Source: Doris montereyensis (Eukaryota > Mollusca > Gastropoda > Nudibranchia > Dorididae). Taken from it: 64,000 nt of DNA. The notes under the pieces are model-generated. The model was given only the letters and a program-made list of their open reading frames with translations. It did no database searches and had not been told where the DNA came from. The stretch is taken from positions 189,028 through 253,027 of the forward strand of contig JAXRKP010000287.1 of NCBI GenBank assembly GCA_037039925.1. The letters run 5' to 3'. The translations under genes were made by a program, and so were the position numbers. Below are positions 12,000 through 52,401 of the stretch, piece after piece (within the stretch, counting starts at the first letter, position 1; each line of letters begins with the position of its first letter).

Positions 12000-12865
12000 T
12001 ACTTGTACTGTGCTTATTAATATTATAATGTACCAACAGTTGAGTGAAATTGGGGGAGTTTTTCTTTTTTTCTCGCCTAGCAATAGTTGATTTCATTGTC
12101 AATATGATCAGGTCTATTGTAACCCACATTTGATTCAATAGTAGAAATGTGTAGCAAAGATCCTTAACCAGGTAATTCCTTAAGGGTTGATGAGCAAAGA
12201 GGATGAGGACAAACCCAGTTTAAAAGAAAAGTGTTATTTGACATTTCATATTTTTGAATGGTTTAAATTTTGGATTTGCGTCAATCTTTAAATTGTATGC
12301 AATGAATGTATATTTTAAATTTGTTTGTACATTTGCTAGAGGTCTTGAATGTGTGCATTTAGATATTTTCAAATCAGTTACAAATTGATTAATCAAACGA
12401 TTGTGTCCTAATTTTCATTAAGTGAACCAGCGCTCAGCATACCTGGTAAACCAACCATTTCTTGTCATTGTCATAGTCATCACAACATGGTTATCTATTA
12501 ACGGTCATGAAAATATTTGTTTTATGTATGCTTTAGGATTAATGAAAAAGAAAGGTCTATTAATAAGTTCAAAGTCTGAAATTATACATGTGGTACAAAA
12601 TTCTGTTGCAAAGCCTTCATTGTGTATAAAAAGAGTTTCATTTTGGGGGCAAATGTGATGATAATAGGATAGGATTGTTGGTAGGAAAGAATGAGATTGA
12701 CATGTATATGAATAAAAGCAAAGAGTGAAGGCTCAGAAAAATTTAAAATTTAATTATTCAATCCTTGCCATAGGGTTTCTAAAGAGGCTGCACTACATAC
12801 AATATTAATCAAGCAATACAGCTCAAGTGCCCCAGTCTTATCATTACAGGTAGTAAAATAAAATA

Positions 12866-13584
12866 CAGTGGTCTCCATCTAAGAGGCCGGTCCCTGGGAG
12901 ACAACAAAATGCGGCCTCTTAGCCGGACAGTCTCTTAAATGAATACTGAATACATACACTAGGTAGCCGTTGCATCAATCAGTAAGGCCTAGTTCAGTTT
13001 TAATCCAGTCCATCATCAGTCCTTTATCAGTGAGAATATGCTTTTAGTTCACACTGGGTATGGTGGTGCCTGTGATCTAGCCATGAATGATGTTCCAATG
13101 ATGGTGACTGCTCTGCAAGTGTCACGTGCCGATGTGAAGCGTAGATCATAGATGTGTCAATAGTCTCGTTCATCATGTGGGTGTGTGGCTTCAACATAAA
13201 GAGCCTGCATCTGGCCCCAAAGCCAGCCGAGGTCATAAGCGTCTTTGGTTGACGTCATTCCAAGGCTCTCTTGAGCTCGGACGACCCATCACTGGCTAGG
13301 AACGGCTAGCAGAGATTCTAGTATTTTCTGGGCCTACAAGATAATGTAAATCTACAATGACATATTCCAGATAGAGAGAAATGCGGCATTGCATTGTTGA
13401 TCTGAATTTGAATTTTTGTTTCATTGCATTGAGTTTAGCAGACCATTTGGCTGTTGTACGGAAAAAAACTGGCCTCTTAGTCTTAGCCACTCTGAAGGTT
13501 TTCCAAGCGCCCTCTTAGACATGATAATCAAAGAGGAAAAAATCCATTACATGGAAAAAGTGACCTTTTAGGCAGAGACCACAG
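12866..13584. mobile_element. pogo/Tigger-like non-autonomous DNA transposon
   Basis: The left end reads CAGTGGTCTCCATCTAAGAG. The right end, reverse complemented, reads CTGTGGTCTCTGCCTAAAAG. The roughly 25-bp inverted repeats differ at a few positions, and both ends are flanked by TA (12864-12865 and 13585-13586), as expected for the Tc1/mariner-pogo group. Inside, AAGAGGCCGG, CGGCCTCTTAGCC and GGCCTCTTAG repeat the terminal motif. No transposase frame survives. Confidence 0.7.
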
Positions 13585-13586
13585 TA

Positions 13587-16534
13587 TAAAAATTGCATCA
13601 AATGTTTGTAGGTGATAACATTATCTATAGAACATTCCCATAAACTGAAAAGTTATTTTTACAGGCCTAGCACATTAAGGTCAGAATTTAAATAACACTA
13701 CCTCCTTTATATATGCTTTGTACACTCATGCTAAGAAAACCGTAGGGTTGTTTGTAATGAAATAAAAAATATTTTTCACTTCTTGACATCAATGATATAA
13801 CCTATGTACTGATTTTTCACCATTTGAAATTTCTCTTTCCAAATGTAATTTAAACATATTTCATGGTCGTCTACATGTAGGTATCCATTTGTTTGTGGCA
13901 CAAATATTCTTCCATTCTAGTAATGTCTACGCAAAGCATAAAGGATCAAGGAGAATTTTTTTCTTAATGTGCCTGTGATTTTAATATTTGCTCTTGCCCC
14001 CCAAAAATAAAAATAAAATTTCCCTGATATTTCCTTAAATTAATGTAAAAATAGTGCCATGCTATGAAATAGCTTTACATTCAGCATGTCATCATATAGA
14101 ATGCTGGGTAACATTAGCGTTCATTGGCTCCTTGTCTAGTCAAGATACAAATGTACATGCACACTGGTTTAATTTTTGTATTTGAGGTTTTCCTATTTTT
14201 CTTTGGCTGCTGCATTTTTCGCAGCACAAAGTGCAATGTTTACTTAAGCGGAGTGAATTGTATCCTGAGAGGATCTTGTGGTGCTTTCTCATCTTTCTTG
14301 TTTTGATTTCACCATCTTTGCTCATGTAAAGATATTAATTATATTATTGGACCTTGTTTTGGTCTTTTTGTGAGATATGAATCCTTGAAGCTTGTAAATA
14401 TGTAAGGGAATTACTGCAGGTTCTTTTTACACCATTCATAATTGCTCATTCTCACTTCTTTTTCTTTACTTATTCATGTCATGTTTGCTGCTTTGGTGTA
14501 TACATATTTATTGTTGTCTGTTTTATTATTTTGATTTGTTTTAATTAATGTGAATATTGTAAATTTATGAACCTGCGATTAGGGGCCAAAGTTATTGCCT
14601 TTAATTTCAGTAAAGATTGTAGGCAATATTACTTTCTTGTTTTATAATTTTTATTATATATTTTTTTTTTTACATGATTGTGCAGGAACACATTGCTACT
14701 ATCACTCAGATTTTCAGGTTGTAAATAAAGTTTTAACATATCAAACAGTTCCAATCCTGATTTGTTATCCTGATCTGTTATTTTCTGTCAAGAACTTCAA
14801 AATTTGTGTGAATCATTACATGTTATATACACGCTCATTACTTGCTTCTTTTTCTCTCAAATCGAACAATGGAAGAGTGTTATAAATCACACTACCCTCT
14901 GCCTCTAGTGGTGTTATGTTCTACTGGTTCTGGTGCAAATGGGTTTCAATCCAGCAAAATTGCTTGAACTCAAGTTGGAATATCACACCCACTCAATTAC
15001 AGCACTATTTTTAACTTTTACAGTTAACACTTCCTATCTAAGTCAAAATAATTTTTGTTCTCTCATTTCATCAGAGAGTTAAATGTCGTAAATGCTTTCT
15101 CACAATCCCATTGGTTATTCGGTGTTGAATGTGTAATTTGGAGAAGAAAATTGTCTCGAGTGTCATTGCTTTCCACATCACTTTTAACTAAGTCTGCATT
15201 GATCTACTTAACCATGAAAAATTCGCCTGTGTGAGAAATCATTCCATCGCTAAATCCAAGTAAGAGAGAAAAACTTTATCCAAGAAATAATCGTGATAGA
15301 GGGCAAAACAAAATTGGTTATAAAATATTCTCAAATCAAACGGCATATTTTGTAAAACCATTCGGACATCTATAGATCTTTTAAAGTATAAAGTTATACT
15401 AAAATAGCCAAAAATACAGAAATTTGAAAAAATCGAATTAGAGTGGATTGTCATGCAGGTGATGCCCTCTGAGTGAATGGTCTCAAACACTCTACCAACT
15501 GAGCTGAGCTACAGCGCCTCTAATTACAAAGACAAAATTAAATGTAGATTTAGAAGATATGTCACTTTGTAAAGTTGTTACAGTTAGAGAACTAAGTAGG
15601 CTATTTGTTAGTTTTTGATTGTGTTTTTCACTTGCATAATAAGCAAAATACTAGACAGCATCTTCAGATATGGCATCACAGCCAAAGTTTAAAAGTAAAT
15701 TCTTGACTTGATTTATCTTCATGTCCCCTACAGAAACATTGACATTGAAAAAAACAAAACAAATAAAAGCAAAAGAAAAATAAATAAATAAAAATCTAGT
15801 GGATCACCATCTGTTAGTGTTATTTGTTGATTTATTCTCAATAATAAATGATACGGATAAATCAAATGAGAGAGCACACTAGCAAGTACAACTTTGTGAG
15901 GGAATGAATAACTGAGTGAATTTCATCCATTTCGATGTTGATGCAATCACAACACAGGGTAAAAGAAATACAAGATAAAAATATTCACACCTAAATAGTT
16001 TATTTTTCTTCAAGGTCAAAAATCATTAAAATCAAGGGTAATACTAATACAATGCACTCTACTTAGCTCCATCCCTACATTGTCATTAGGATACTTCAAC
16101 CAGCTTCTGTACTTTGCCTTTTCACCTCATTTTGCTCAAACAAATGACAAAAAGTAAGAAGCAGGACCCAATTCAAGTTGTATATGTGATTATAATATAT
16201 AAGGAATGGGAGAAAAGGGGAAATATTGCCCCTTTGAATCTTTGAACAAAACCTTTGGGTCCACAAAAACAACAAGTTGACACAATCTTTAAATTGCAAG
16301 TTCAGAACTGTCGGAAAGCTTTTAATACTAATTATATATATATTGTCCATCTGCATCAAATCTCACTATATGCATACGTCTATATATATATATATATATA
16401 TATAATTTCTTAACGTATTACGCAAAAAATTGCTTATCACTTCTGGACATGCCCCTTGCCTCTGTTTGTCTTTACACTTTACACACAAATCCATACAGCA
16501 TATACCCAGAGGAAAAACATTGTCATTGTCAGTA
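13587..16534. other. Gene-free stretch with a tRNA-like fragment and a TA run
   Basis: AT-rich intergenic DNA. Apart from the tRNA-like fragment near 15450-15530 and a (TA)n at 16380-16404, I find nothing supportable. The longest open frames lack coding signals. Confidence 0.4.
15440..15530 (-). repeat. tRNA-like fragment (degenerate SINE head or tRNA pseudogene)
   Basis: The reverse complement contains GGCGCTGTAGCTCAGCTCAG then TTGGTAGAG. This is an A-box with a four-base CTCA duplication. No proper B-box (GGTTCRANYCC) follows and the acceptor arms do not pair, so it is not a working tRNA gene. Confidence 0.45.
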
Positions 16535-16794
16535 CAGTCGGACCGCTTATTCTAAATTCGGTTTTACCAAATTCCCGGTTGTTCCAAATTTTAAAAAGAA
16601 AACAGAATTGTTTCTATATATTTGAAGCAGCTGATCTAAATCTCGACCCACTTAATAAAAACAAGGTGTAATGAACATCAAAGAAGAATGCGCTTCAAGC
16701 AGTCTAAACAGAAATTAAAGGAAATGACATCAATGAAGCAGCAATTTCGGCCATCTAGACCAGGTCTCACATTTCTTTGTAGCTGTTTGGTTGA

Positions 16795-17652
16795 TTAACC
16801 TCTAAACGTCACGGCCCTAAATAAAGGGCATGCCATCATTGTACCGGAAGAGTCACGGTCCTACATATAGGGCGTACCTTGTTTGACCGGAAGAGCCACG
16901 GCCCTCACATATAGGCGTACCTTGTTTGACCGGGAAGAGCCACGGCCCTATATAGGGCGACATTCTGTTTGACCGGAAGAGCCACGGCTCCCATATATAG
17001 GGCATAGACCCTGACCTTCTATCATGGAAAATTCCATTGTCCTTTTAAGGTAAAATGACATAGTAAATGCTCAAGTATATAGTGAAGTAACAGCCAATGA
17101 AAACATCGTTTATTTTAAGCTCATAGCGTCCCTAGCGGCCTTGATATCAATCGGCGAATGACACTTCACTGAGTAGTGTTTACTGTGTAATCACACCTTA
17201 TTGTTCAGCGTTTTATTGTTTGTAAACACAATAAAGATTGTTGATCTAAGTGATCTGAGTGTTGTTAGACAGTTGGTGATGTAAACTGACAACAGTGGCG
17301 CTAGTTAAATGTCATTCATGAATGAATCGATGAATCATAATGACCTAGATGTCGAGATAGAGTTATCACAGGAGGAAATCCCCACTTTTCTTTCTTGGTC
17401 TAAAGACAAATAATCAATCAACTAAATTTATGTCTAATATCAAAATATTAATGCCTCATGTTATCAGCTTTCAGAAAATGTATAGTTTTATATGTCTAGT
17501 ATCACTTATAATAGTTATACAGTCCTTTTTCTACCCTAGTCAAAGTCTTGGCTTTTCACTTTTGCCACGTGCTAATTTTTCCACTCAGCGGCTGTGCAAC
17601 CCCACATCCCAGGAGGTCACTTCCGGTAAAATGGGATCACTACTAGGGTTAA
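16795..17652 (+). mobile_element. Candidate nested TTAA-bounded (piggyBac-like) element
   Basis: TTAACCTCTAAACGTCACGG opens the block, and GATCACTACTAGGGTTAA closes it. The ends share only TTAACC and spacing, but ACCGGAAG occurs in the left subterminal repeats and, inverted, near the right end. A 34-codon frame at 17309-17413 begins MSFMNESMNHNDLDVEIELS, acidic like a piggyBac N-terminus, and then stops. The weak terminal repeats make this a hypothesis. Confidence 0.35.
16805..17005 (+). repeat. Tandem array with internal palindromes, unit about 50 bp
   Basis: Four to five units follow the pattern ACCGGAAGAGCCACGGCCCT then ATATAGGGCGTACCTTGTTTG. Within a unit, GGCCCTATATAGGGC is a near-perfect palindrome. 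Unit length varies slightly. The array lies inside the TTAA-bounded block and may be its subterminal repeat region. Confidence 0.75.
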
Positions 17653-18024
17653 GATAAATATGGGAAACAAATCGTAGATTCATTAGACAACATGTCCCAA
17701 GTCCATATATAAAATGCAGAGGGCAGTGTTTGCATTCACTTTACATTTTGAACACCCCCCACCTGTAACATTTAACAAGATCAAAATAAGGTATTTTCGG
17801 TAAATCCAAATCCCTGGTTAATCCAAATTTTTTGCCAATTCCCGCATGGTTTGGATTAAGCGGCTTCGACTGGATTGAGAAAAGGACTGTGGGGTAGATC
17901 AGACATGGGAAATGGCATGTTATGGGGAGATAAGCAGCTAAAAGTTAAACATCACACATAAGGGCATAGTCTGATGAGAACGAAAAAATACTAAGAAAGG
18001 CCTGTGCTGATACATCAGATACAA

Positions 18025-18150
18025 GAGTTTGATTGAAATTCATCCCATCCACCATATTCAGTCATCTTAGGGTAAACTCAGAGGAAAACAGCACGATGAA
18101 AGATGTGATACACAGTGAAAGGAAAAAGGACGCAGTGCCATGAAATACAG
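18025..18150 (-). repeat. Dispersed hairpin-end repeat family, copy 4
   Basis: On the - strand this reads as the family. On the + strand it shows CATCCCATCCACCATATTCA, then TTAGGGTAAACTCAGAGGAA, AACAGCACGATGAAAGA and a purine-rich tract. It lies just upstream of the tandem array beginning near 18200. Confidence 0.65.
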
Positions 18151-18199
18151 GAAATAGCATAAGTGGACGACTTACTTTTAGTTGTTATTAATCTACCTC

Positions 18200-18510
18200 T
18201 AGACTGTACAAACCTCACCATCCTGTAAGCATCAATTTCACTAGCATTGAGTTAAACAGTATAACTTCACCATCCTGTAAGTATCAATTTCACTAGCATT
18301 GAGTTAAACAGTACAAACTCCACCATCCTGTAAGCATAACCATTTTACTAATATTTCAGTAGCATTGAGTTAAACAGTACAAACTCCACCATCCTGTAAG
18401 CATAACCATTTTACTAATATTTCAGTAGCATTGAGTTAAACAGTACAAACTCCACCATCCTGTAAGCATAACCATTTTACTAATATTTCAGTAGCATTGA
18501 GTTAAACAGA
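18200..18510 (+). repeat. Tandem array, unit 53 then 66 bp
   Basis: About five units share CACCATCCTGTAAGCAT and TAGCATTGAGTTAAACAGT. The first two are shorter and lack the ACCATTTTACTAATATTTCA insert. The last three are 66 bp and almost identical, which suggests recent amplification of the longer variant. The array lies downstream of the FLII 3' end. Confidence 0.85.
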
Positions 18511-18669
18511 GTGCAATGTAAACGTGATGGGCAACAAAATGATATTATCTTTGAAATCTTTACATTTCAATCAGGAGCTAAATATTTTGTTTTATGGCAT
18601 GTATCACAGGGTATTATTATAAATATTATCAAGGCTACATTAAGCATTATGATCAACAACACATGAATA

Positions 18670-18675
18670 TTTATT
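18670..18675 (-). other. Candidate polyadenylation signal for FLII
   Basis: AATAAA on the - strand, about 335 bp downstream of the FLII stop codon. It is a plausible signal by position only. No cleavage site can be judged. Confidence 0.4.
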
Positions 18676-19008
18676 TACACTCTGCTCATCCATAACCTCG
18701 ATTAGGTTTCTCAAGTACACACATAACCATAATAGATTCATATATATCGCATTTTCATAAAAGGGGTGGCAAAATTGGGGCCAGAGAAATGTTCAATCAC
18801 GTTCTGCATCTCTTTTTAAGATTAAACACACATATCTCATATACCAAAGAAAGTAAAAAAAATTTTAAAAAAAAAAAACAAAAGAAGGAAAGGCAAAAGT
18901 ACACTTTTACTCTTTTCGTTTTCATAGCATGACTGCCTAGGATTAACAAACTCGATAAACGGTGATATGATATTGAACACTTCAATCGCACTGGAAATAG
19001 GGGAGATT

Positions 19009-46964
<27,956 letters not shown>

Positions 46965-47730
46965 CTTCCTGAAGATTGAAGAATACGGAAGATGTGTACA
47001 CTGTGTGTATGGAGTGCTTTGGGTGGGGATTCCGATACCTTGATGATGAGTGTGTGTTTGGTGTGTACTTCCCTTTTGTGGAGGAAGTTTCGGTTTTGCT
47101 TTCTGGTGAAACTTCGTCACGGGGTTGTTTCGCCTTTTATAAATCACTTTCCTGCCTTATGAAGAAAAATACCCCCCCCCCCCTCCATAAAATGACTCGT
47201 TTTCTTCTCTCTTTCCCCATGTTGTATGCTGAGTACCACTGGTATTTAGTGTAAAATAACAATAACAACAATAAACTATACCCAGTATCAGCATGTCTTA
47301 CCTTCCTAAGCTTGATACTAATGATAGCGAATAGGTTTTAATTTAACTATCTCAGTGTGATGAATTTATATTTTATGCAACTTATTGAATATTTAAGCAC
47401 CCGTGTAATAAAAAATAAGTTCACTCCCAGGCAAACTCCATTCAATTAAACATAAAAAGTGCTTTTGTTACATTACTTCAAATGTGACATCAATTATTAT
47501 TGGTCATTTCGCGTGTGGGTCTGGGTTAATGTGATCCATGTGAACAATATCCATGTATTGAATAGAAATAAATAAAGGTAAACATTACGTCATTGTATTT
47601 GAATCACATCATACTGGGACGGGGGAAGAGAGAAGACATTATATTCAAAAGAAAAATGTGAATATGAAGTCATGCCGCGATTACCAGTACCAGTATAATT
47701 ATCATTAGCATTAGTAGTAATAGTAATATA
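46965..47730 (-). other. FLII upstream region (5' UTR and promoter candidate)
   Basis: The bases directly upstream of the FLII ATG on the - strand are the only place for its 5' UTR unless further non-coding exons exist. I see no TATA box at a convincing distance and no second gene. A C-run occurs at 47173-47182. Confidence 0.35.
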
Positions 47731-47979
<249 letters not shown>

Positions 47980-48144
47980 CATGTAGCATTAATAGCACAT
48001 GTAGTAGTATTATTTGTTGTAGCAGTAGTACAATGACATGTAGTAGTAGTAGTGGTAGTAGTAGTAAATGTAATGACATAAGATAATATGAAAACCCCAT
48101 AGGAACAAAGACGAAACAAATACAAGGAATAGACAGAAGAAAAT

Positions 48145-48210
48145 CCTGGCCACCATGAGGATCAAACCCGCGACCTCTGCATCGGCACCCATCGCCTCAC
48201 CACGAAAAGA
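48145..48210 (-). repeat. tRNA-like SINE head between two (TAG)n arrays
   Basis: The - strand reads CGTGGTGAGGCGATGGGTGC, then AGGTCGCGGGTTTGATCCTC. GGTTTGATCC is close to the B-box and GTGGTGAGGCGATGG is a loose A-box. The 5' and 3' ends do not pair as a tRNA. Confidence 0.4.
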
Positions 48211-48292
48211 ATGCTTGATTGATACAAACCAAGCTAACTACGCTCTTTAATAAAAGGAGTTTAATTAGCATGGTCTTTTGCACGGTCTTACA

Positions 48293-48615
<323 letters not shown>

Positions 48616-48689
48616 ATTATTATTAGTAGTAGTAGTATTATTGTTGATATTATTATTATTACAATTTAATTTATTTTTATTTTTATTAT

Positions 48690-48935
48690 GATTATCATCA
48701 TCATCATTTTCATCCTCATTCTCATCCTCTTCCTCCTCATCATCATCCTCCTCCTCTTCCTCCTCCTCCTCCTCATCATCATCATCATCTTCATCATCAT
48801 CATCATCATCGTAGTCATAGTCGTCGTCGTTGTAATCGTCGTCATCATCATCCCCACCACCATCATCATCCTCATTTTCATCATCATCAACACCATACCC
48901 ATCTTCACTATGATCACCATGGTCATCACTATCAT
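48690..48935 (+). repeat. (TCA)n / (TCC)n imperfect trinucleotide tract, copy 1
   Basis: A degenerate mix of ATC, CTC, TCC and GTC triplets. The single-copy tail after it (48936-49002) is duplicated at 53076-53143. Confidence 0.9.
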
Positions 48936-49002
48936 CGTATGAGATATTTTGTAAACGAGAATGCTGACAGGGTCTTCGTTTGTTAATTCCTTTTATCTTG
49001 TT
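48936..49002 (+). repeat. Duplicated segment flanking a (TCA)n tract, copy 1
   Basis: TATGAGATATTTTGTAAACG, AGAATGCTGACAGGGTCTTC and CCTTTTATCTTG recur at 53076-53143 with a few substitutions and a small indel. Both follow a TCATCA tract. Confidence 0.8.
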
Positions 49003-49084
49003 TAAAAAAATGTATTTGATTTAGACAATTTTAACCACTGCCTTTGTACTTGGCATATCTAAATTAGCTGAAAAAGATTTTTAA

Positions 49085-49490
49085 AAATTATCATATGGTT
49101 GCCATGGGAACGCCGCCATCTTGGATTTTAATTTCAAATAGACTTTTTTCAGTTATAAACAAAATTGCCTATAACTTTGCACACATATTATTTGGTTCAA
49201 TATCTAGCCACACCCAGTAGCTTTTTGGATAAATAAAACCATTTTTATTTTATGAAGATGCATATAGATCTAGCAACCTTTCCCATTTTTGGCAAATTTA
49301 ATCCCAAAAAATTCGTTTTGCAAAAATGTGAAGAGATATCGAAAAAGGCTAATGGTAATACATTTATTTTATTTTATTGATGTTATATATCAAATTTGGG
49401 GACAATCGGACAATGAATAAAAAAAAATAGATCGCATATCACTATCAATAAGTAACTTTTTGAGAAAATCGCATTTTTAACAATTTTGTC
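49085..49490 (+). mobile_element. Second copy of the GGTTGCCAT repeat family
   Basis: It starts CATATGGTTGCCATGGGAAC then GCCGCCATCTTGGATTTTAA, matching the reverse complement of 23290-23345, and continues with AGTTATAAACAAAAT and TTCAATATCTA, which also match. The two copies are 26 kb apart and in opposite orientation, which establishes a dispersed family. Confidence 0.6.
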
Positions 49491-50784
49491 AGTTATTTTA
49501 ATGTTTTTTCGCATATAAACCTATAAAATAATAATATACTACTTTAAAACATAATACAATCGACCTTATTTCAACTGTTCCAGATCCCGTATACTCATGT
49601 CGGGGTGACTTTTTTCTTATAACAGGTGTGCAGAATGTTTCCCGTAATATTCGGCCGATCTTAAATAATATTGAAAATAATTGATCAAAAGTAAATTCTT
49701 CAGATAGCATACTTTATGGTAATTATAATGACTACCAAATTGATATATTTTAGATAATTTTTCCGGCTTTTATGATACAGCAGATGTGTTGATGGATAAT
49801 CTAAAAAAATCGTATAAATGCTATGGTATGAATGACAAGGGAATGAACTGCTACACCAATAGTGCAATAAAAGAGTTTTGTCCCATTTGTGGTAAAACTG
49901 CCTTCTCAGGACCTGCTCCCCCCCCCCCCCCCCCCCACCCCTTAAATCATCACTGAATAATTGCACGCTGCATAACAGCATGATTTGCACAAAAGAACGC
50001 TGACGGTGGATGAATGATTTTGTTCTATTTTATACGTATCCATAAATGCACGCTAGGTATGCATTAATGCACTCCTAACACTTACAAAAAATGTGACATT
50101 TTGTGAAATGATTCACCCTCTTCGTATTGAAATAATTCATGAAAGAGAGAAAGACATTGAAAATCAACAGTCTAGATGGGAAAATTCTTTGTACACGTAT
50201 GTAGACGCAAACTGTGATGTCATCACCTTGTACAGCGATGCCCGAGCGTCACGCATCTCGCCGAAGGTCACTTTGTGGTCCATAGAACAGATTCTTGTGT
50301 CACTAACACACAGACTGATTGTGTTTGAAATTGATCTCAAACATCGTTTAGAACAGCCGTTGACAGCATTTGGCGGTTTATCTCAGCTTCCCAAAAGCAG
50401 ACAAATATAACGTACTTTTTCACATACAAAAAAAAAAAAAGAAAGAATTGAGGGGGTTCCTTTGACCCCATAATAACTTTGTCTCGTTTAGTTATATTAC
50501 TTACGTAGCGTTATTTAGCGTTGATTTCCATCACAGGTTCTAATGATCCTCTTGGCTGGACCCCTGTTCTTGGTTGTCTTTCTCAAGGCGTGTGGTAATA
50601 GTGATATTATAGTTAAAGACCCCACCGCCCCCCCCTCAGATTTGTCACGCCTATTCTTAAATGTACCGATATTTAGGGTCTTGGCATACGACTTTATCTG
50701 GTAAACTATTCTAAGATTGTGCCACTCTCACACTTAAGTTGTATTTTCGAAGGCCTAATTTTACTCTTTCATGGAACAATTTGT
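49491..50784. other. Spacer with no supportable gene
   Basis: Contains a C-run at about 49919-49936 and an A-run near 50431. The 105-codon + frame at 50093-50410 has no recognisable domain, and I do not call it. Confidence 0.4.
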
Positions 50785-51139
50785 TTATGTTTCCTCTGGT
50801 TCCTTTTCGTACAGAAATATCAGACGTCCTTTGATGAAGCTCCCTACTTTTCCACCATAAACGTCGTTTACTATCTTGTTGTACACTTTTATCATGTCGC
50901 CACGAAGTCTCCTATAACTAAGTGTTAACATCTTGAATTTCCGCAGCCTATCATCATACGTTAAATCCTTCATGCCTGAGATCTGTTTTGTTGTTCTTAT
51001 TGTTCTTATTTGAACTCCTCTATTAGTTCTACGTGTCTGATCTTGTAAGGTGCCCAGACTGAACTGACGTAGTCAAAATGGGTACACACTAATGAATTAT
51101 ACAACGGAATGAATGTTCCTTCGTAAGACGTTGGAGTTG

Positions 51140-51440
51140 AACTGTAGTGCTGTGAGCTAGTAATCACGACGACACTTCGGGCCCCACAGCTGGCACATGT
51201 GGGTTTTTTCCCACAACGTTGTTCTCTTCGGAAAGATACTTTACTTTACTTTCCTCATTTGACTCAGGTGTAAATGAGTATCCAGCTATAGATAGAGAAA
51301 CATATTGTTAGAGTGTTAGTACAAGGTGCCTAACAGACTAGAGTACTGTATGCTTCCTTCAGGAGTTGAGAAGATCACTGTTTACAGGCACTCGAATATC
51401 CTTTTCATCCGCCATCATTTCCAGTTGTTTCCCCAGTAGT
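51140..51440 (+). mobile_element. tRNA-headed SINE, copy 3 (diverged), nested in a LINE
   Basis: The body segment TCATTTGACTCAGGTGTAAA then TGAGTATCCAGCTA aligns with the SINE core CCACTCGACCCAGGTGCAAA and TGGGTA. Upstream, GTGAGCTAGTAATCACGACG and CTTCGGGCCCC are the decayed head. It interrupts the - strand reverse transcriptase remnant at 50785-52405. Confidence 0.55.
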
Positions 51441-51729
51441 GAGTTTAGGTCTGGGTTGTGATTACCACTGTGCTTATGCATGTGCATGGTTGAAACGTAT
51501 TAGCCATTGCATTTCTCCAAGCTGTAAGCTTATCCAAACCATTTTATAACACCTCCATATTTTCTCTGGTTCTAACGATGTGGAAGATATCTGATGTCAT
51601 CTGCAAACAAACTGTGGAATTCACAATATCAGGAAGTTTGTTAATAAACACTACAAATAACATTGGTCATTTCACCGATCCTTGGGAAATTCAGACGTTA
51701 AATTGTGCCATATTGAGCCCTTGTCATTT

Positions 51730-51925
51730 AAGATAAGATAACATACAACTTTATTGTCCAAAAATGGCACATTGTTTTGTTGTTACAATAGGCCTACCTT
51801 CAATATAATAATATGAAATACAACACACCCCTACCATAAACAAATTATTCTTCACACGCAAACAGCTTACACACATGTAAGCATTACGAGGTCAAAACAT
51901 GTATAACATAACAATAAAGAATTAA
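51730..51925 (-). repeat. Retroelement 3' end with TTATC-type tail, copy 2
   Basis: The - strand reads TGGACAATAAAGTTGTATGT then TATCTTATCTT. The adjoining part up to about 51925 includes GTAACAACAAAACAATGTGC. It splits the - strand reverse transcriptase remnant and is likely a nested insertion. Confidence 0.5.
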
Positions 51926-52401
51926 CATTTTTCTAAAACATGTAAACATAGTCACTGTAATGAATACTGTTAAAAAAAGCGGTGATGATAATGAAACCGG
52001 TGAGGATAATGATAATAATTTTACAGATGATGGTAAGAATTATATTTTATATCTTTCTTAATTCACTACTACTTGTTGTTTCCTCCCTTGGAGATAGTGT
52101 TGAATCCAATCGATTGTTTCCTGTTCGATACCATTGCTGATCAACCCTTTATGCGGCACCGTGTCAAACACTTTTTGACAGTCTATGTAGTTGCTTTCTA
52201 CTGAGGCATCTGTAAATGCTTCTGTCCACTCGTGCAGAACTCGTAGAAATTGTAATGCTGTCGAGCGATCAGACATAATAAATCCATATTGTTAACTGGT
52301 GAATAGATTGTTCAGGTTCTTGTGTTCTATCATGTTGTCTCTTTCCAATTTTTCTATCAATTTGCAAACAATCGATGTTAGACTTATTGATCTACAATGG
52401 T

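Larger units (their letters stand above)
16535..17872. mobile_element. Tigger-like element split by other sequence
   Basis: The left end CAGTCGGACCGCTTATTCTAA is preceded by TA. The right end reverse complements to CAGTCGAAGCCGCTTAATCCAA, so the inverted repeat is CAGTCGRANCCGCTTAATC-like. Subterminal AATTCGG and CCAAATTCCCGG on the left match CCAAATCCCTGG and CCAATTCCCGC on the right. The interior holds a separate tandem array and TTAA-bounded block, which suggests a later nested insertion. No intact transposase is visible. Confidence 0.55.

Noticed and set aside
48660..48942. Met/Ile-rich frames that resemble signal or membrane peptides
   Set aside because: Artefact of ATC/TCA trinucleotides.
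50093..50410. 105-codon + strand frame with mixed composition
   Set aside because: No homology, no start context and no splice partner that I can see; length is within chance for this window.
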